From positions 1,173,489 through 1,237,488 of the forward strand of contig VXBA01000661.1 in NCBI GenBank assembly GCA_013399895.1: a DNA stretch of 64,000 nucleotides. Reading direction: 5' to 3'. Made by a program: the position numbers and the translations under genes. Origin of the DNA: Serilophus lunatus (taxonomy: Eukaryota; Chordata; Aves; Passeriformes; Eurylaimidae). Of this stretch, positions 61,278 through 64,000 are shown piece by piece. The first letter of the stretch is position 1; the number at the start of each line of letters is the position of its first letter. The notes under the pieces were generated by a model that did no database searches, was not told the DNA's origin, and was given only the letters and a program-made list of their open reading frames with translations.

Positions 61278-63455
61278 CTGTATTTATTCAGTTTCAGTAG
61301 ATCCCTAGCAAACCCAACTGCCTGCTCTGAAGACTCATGTGTTTCTAGTGCATATATGTGAAGCCAGAGGGAACATTTCAATCAGCTGGAGAAAGGTGGT
61401 AGGAAGATGGTCCTAGAGGCAGAACTAGACAATGCTAACAAAAAAACAGCTGAAGAAATAGGTGATTGTTTCATCTGTAATTATTTTCACACATGATTGG
61501 AGATTACTCGTGACTGCATATAATTTGTTAAATATGTGTCTCCTGCAGAATGTGACTTCGTGGCATGGTAATGCTCTATACATTGCAATGCACATATAGA
61601 TCGTGTTTCAGGGATTGTCTTCCATTGTAGAGGGGAAAATGCTGATTGCTTTTTTTGGCAAATACAGATGAGTTGCCAGTCTTTTGAGATGCAAAATGAC
61701 TGACTCCCTTGCTCCAAGGCTGATTTCTGTTAGGTATACAAATGGAAATGTGTAGAATTTTTTTCTTTAAATGTCAACATCACACAGCTGTTCAGGTGGA
61801 AACCACCCTTCTTAAAGTATTTTTGCGGCTTAAGCAGATATCTGGTCTCACTAAAGTTGCAATCATTACAGAGGCAATAACCAAATGAAATTGTAACATG
61901 TTGATATGAAAAAGGAAAAAAATGTTTCCAGGTGGAATTTCCTTTCTTAAGAATAATTAGGTTGCAATACAAACATATTAGAGAATTTTCCACAATACTT
62001 TTATGATTTCAAAATTAAATGCTTCATTTCAGCCATCCAGCTTAATGGATGGGGCATTTGGGAAGTACGGTCCCAAAAACATTGTGTCAGGAGTAGTGTT
62101 AACTGCTCCCATACAAATATCTACCTTGTTATCTTGCAGGTCACATGGGAATTAGTGGTGCCATTTTTCATGCTATATACTTATGGTATTTTTATTACGT
62201 GTTCTCCAATCCATACATTCACACAGACACACACACAATTCTTTTAACATCTGTAGTCAGTTGTGAAAAATCATAGCACATTTAATCAGTGGTATGAGGT
62301 CTGCTTTTCAATATAGATGAATTCTTTTCTAAAAATCTGGGACTCAGTAGTGGGCCTTGTATTGAACAAGGACAACCTGTGGCTTCCTGAATCACTGCTG
62401 GGGACAATGAGAGCAGTTTCAGTTTTCCAACAAATGAAACAAAAGCTTGGAATTGTAAAAACAGCTCATAAGATTTTACGAACTTTTTATTGATAAGCAG
62501 ATTGTGACCATAATGCAAATTTACAGGCAATAATAATAGATGTTTATTTTCATTTTTTATTTTAGCCTGCTCGTGAAGTTTTGACATTTGTTATTGTCCA
62601 TGGTTAGGTGTTGGGTCACTTGTTATTAATACAGTCTGACAGTGTAATACAGGTGTTTTTTCATCTTTTCAAAAGCACCCTTTAAAAGGCCTTCTGCAAG
62701 ATGATTTACCTGGCGTACGATGGTTGTATTTAAGTTTATAAAAGTCAGACTCATGCAAATTAGTTGCATGGTTTTATATTTTCAAACTTCAGTCTAATTT
62801 TTCATTTATTTCAGTCTAGTTTTTCATCCCTTGGGAAACTGAATTTTTTTTAATTAAACAGTTACTTAAATTCCCTGTACATCCTTTAACTTACCATCCT
62901 TTTCGTGACAGCTTTAGTATTAACATTCAGTGCTGTAAGATTAGGTCATACATAAAATAATTTTTTTTATTTATGCATTTCAAAGGTGCTCTACTCTGTT
63001 GATCAGAGCTGTTTTACAAGGGTATTTGAGTGCACTGACCAACTAACTGTCTTTTTTATAGGACTGGCTGTATTAACCATGGTTTAACCAGCTGCAGAAT
63101 GTCCTCCTTGCCAAGGGCGTTGAAGGAAGGTTCCATGTTTGTCTGAAGTCAGATGCACATCTCAGTGGGATTACTCTTGTAGTGATAAGACAGTAGACAT
63201 AATTTACTTCTAAAAGTTCATTAATACCACTGAAATTGTTCCCTTTACTTGACTGTTGGATAAAAAAGGTGGCACCTTCTAGCTTTGCTAGATAGGTGCA
63301 CATTTTAAACATAGCTAGCTGAGAGAGTCATGGCTGTTTCATAAATTAGAAAAGAACTAAAGTGTTTCAGCTCCAACTCCAAAGATGAGTTTTACTCTTT
63401 TTTTCCCCCTTTTCATCTGAATCTTTCTTTCATTTTGGATGGGCTTTGTTTCCAG
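61278..63455. other. Unique non-coding DNA
   Basis: No gene recognised. A CA microsatellite (imperfect) lies near 62.22-62.24 kb. On the minus strand, 62895-62932 is a 38-bp segment with a good donor (ATG/GTAAGTT) and acceptor (ATCTTACAG), too short to weigh. A short inverted repeat including an octamer word lies at 62752-62770. Confidence 0.5.
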
Positions 63456-63513
63456 AATTCACCAATATCACATACATCTCCAAGAAACTCGACTAAGGAA
63501 ACTACCATAGTAG
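63456..63513 (+). other. Exon-like segment, plus strand (58 bp)
   Basis: A very long pyrimidine-rich stretch (from about 63.39 kb: a run of T, then CCCCCTTTTC, then TCTTTCTTTC) ends in GTTTCCAG at 63455, the strongest-looking 3' splice site in the window. The donor is GTAG/GTAAAA at 63514. Only the frame starting at the first base is open (19 codons, NSPISHTSPRNSTKETTIV plus one base); the other two have stops. The Ser/Thr/Pro-rich peptide would suit a disordered linker or an extracellular stalk. The length of 58 bp is not a multiple of three. The product is not recognised. Confidence 0.3.
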
Positions 63514-64000
63514 GTAAAACCAGCCCATGGACCTGAAGGTAATAGTTTTCATCTCAGTAGGTGTTGCATATGGCATATATTTCAGATTGTTATGCTTATT
63601 TATTTTATATTAGTCTACTAAATACTGTCCACCAATCCCTATAGCAGTGATATATTTGAAAATGAAAGTTTTAAGCTACCAAATGTATGTACATATTGGC
63701 AGTTGTTAACAGGATGAAAAGGGGGAAATTGATCCTCAAAATTAATAAATGTCCATTATATGGCTATATACAATTACGTAGTTACATATGGTTAGATACG
63801 ATAACAGTGATATAAAAATCCAAGCCTTTCCAGCTCTGCATTGGTTTTCACATTCTTCTTAACTCCCCCTGACACCACCTCTAACTCACCTTAGCCATAA
63901 GAGCTTTAATAGTTAAGGTGTGTGTATGTAAAGGGTGTGCAATGTATGTGCAATAATATACATCTGAGTGAATGTAAATTTCAATCAATGTGGATGTGTT
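63514..64000. other. Non-coding DNA to window end
   Basis: Nothing recognised; weak TG-rich sequence near 63.92 kb. Confidence 0.5.

Noticed and set aside
62895..62932. 38-bp minus-strand segment with good splice words
   Set aside because: Too short for frame evidence to carry weight; kept only as a mention in the block entry.
1..64000. Bacterial or phage genes, CRISPR arrays, tRNAs, rRNAs
   Set aside because: No operon-like packing, no Shine-Dalgarno-led long frames, no regularly spaced identical repeats and no cloverleaf-type sequence were seen; the CR1 and LTR content points to vertebrate nuclear DNA.

Overview
The window reads as low-GC, non-coding nuclear DNA of a vertebrate, most likely a bird. 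The best support is a CR1 non-LTR retrotransposon 3' end at 42,553-42,652. There are also one clear and one probable endogenous-retrovirus LTR, faint MIR/L2-like SINE relics, few other interspersed repeats, and no Alu, B1 or young L1. A non-avian reptile with low repeat density is not excluded. No tRNA, rRNA, CRISPR array, bacterial operon or CpG-island promoter was seen. No open frame could be assigned to a known protein family. The window therefore looks like part of a gene desert or of one or more very long introns.

Layout. 1-14,898: AT-rich unique sequence with exon-like segments at 1,796-1,872 (-), 2,417-2,524 (+), 7,018-7,131 (+) and 9,453-9,519 (-), a diverged 40-bp tandem duplication at 3,587-3,666 and an AT-rich tract near 12.4-12.66 kb. 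14,899-15,270: a solo LTR flanked by CTAA on both sides. About 16,900-17,480: a second LTR-like element, part of it bounded by an 11-bp direct repeat. 18,640-19,720: a block whose texture resembles conserved non-coding DNA. 22.8 and 27.7 kb: long T homopolymers. 23,989-24,070 and 27,179-27,355: exon-like segments, the second in a small GC-rich island. 30,640-30,900: a degenerate TTTGAT-rich tandem repeat. 33,662-34,096: an orphan frame that looks like a small secreted glycoprotein. 35.55-35.85, 37.44-37.50 and 58.58-58.70 kb: MIR/L2-like relics. 38.87-39.53 kb: the longest frame in the window (218 codons, minus strand), without recognisable domains. 42.55 kb: the CR1 end. 47,594-47,666, 55,808-55,830 and 63,456-63,513: exon-like segments with good splice signals on both sides. 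56.74-57.12 kb: a second AT-rich tract.

No set of genes working together can be described. The exon-like segments are individually weak. Good splice signals occur by chance in 64 kb of AT-rich DNA, and these segments lie on both strands without a consistent reading phase. They are recorded so that someone with RNA or comparative data can test them. No previously undescribed system could be demonstrated from sequence alone.
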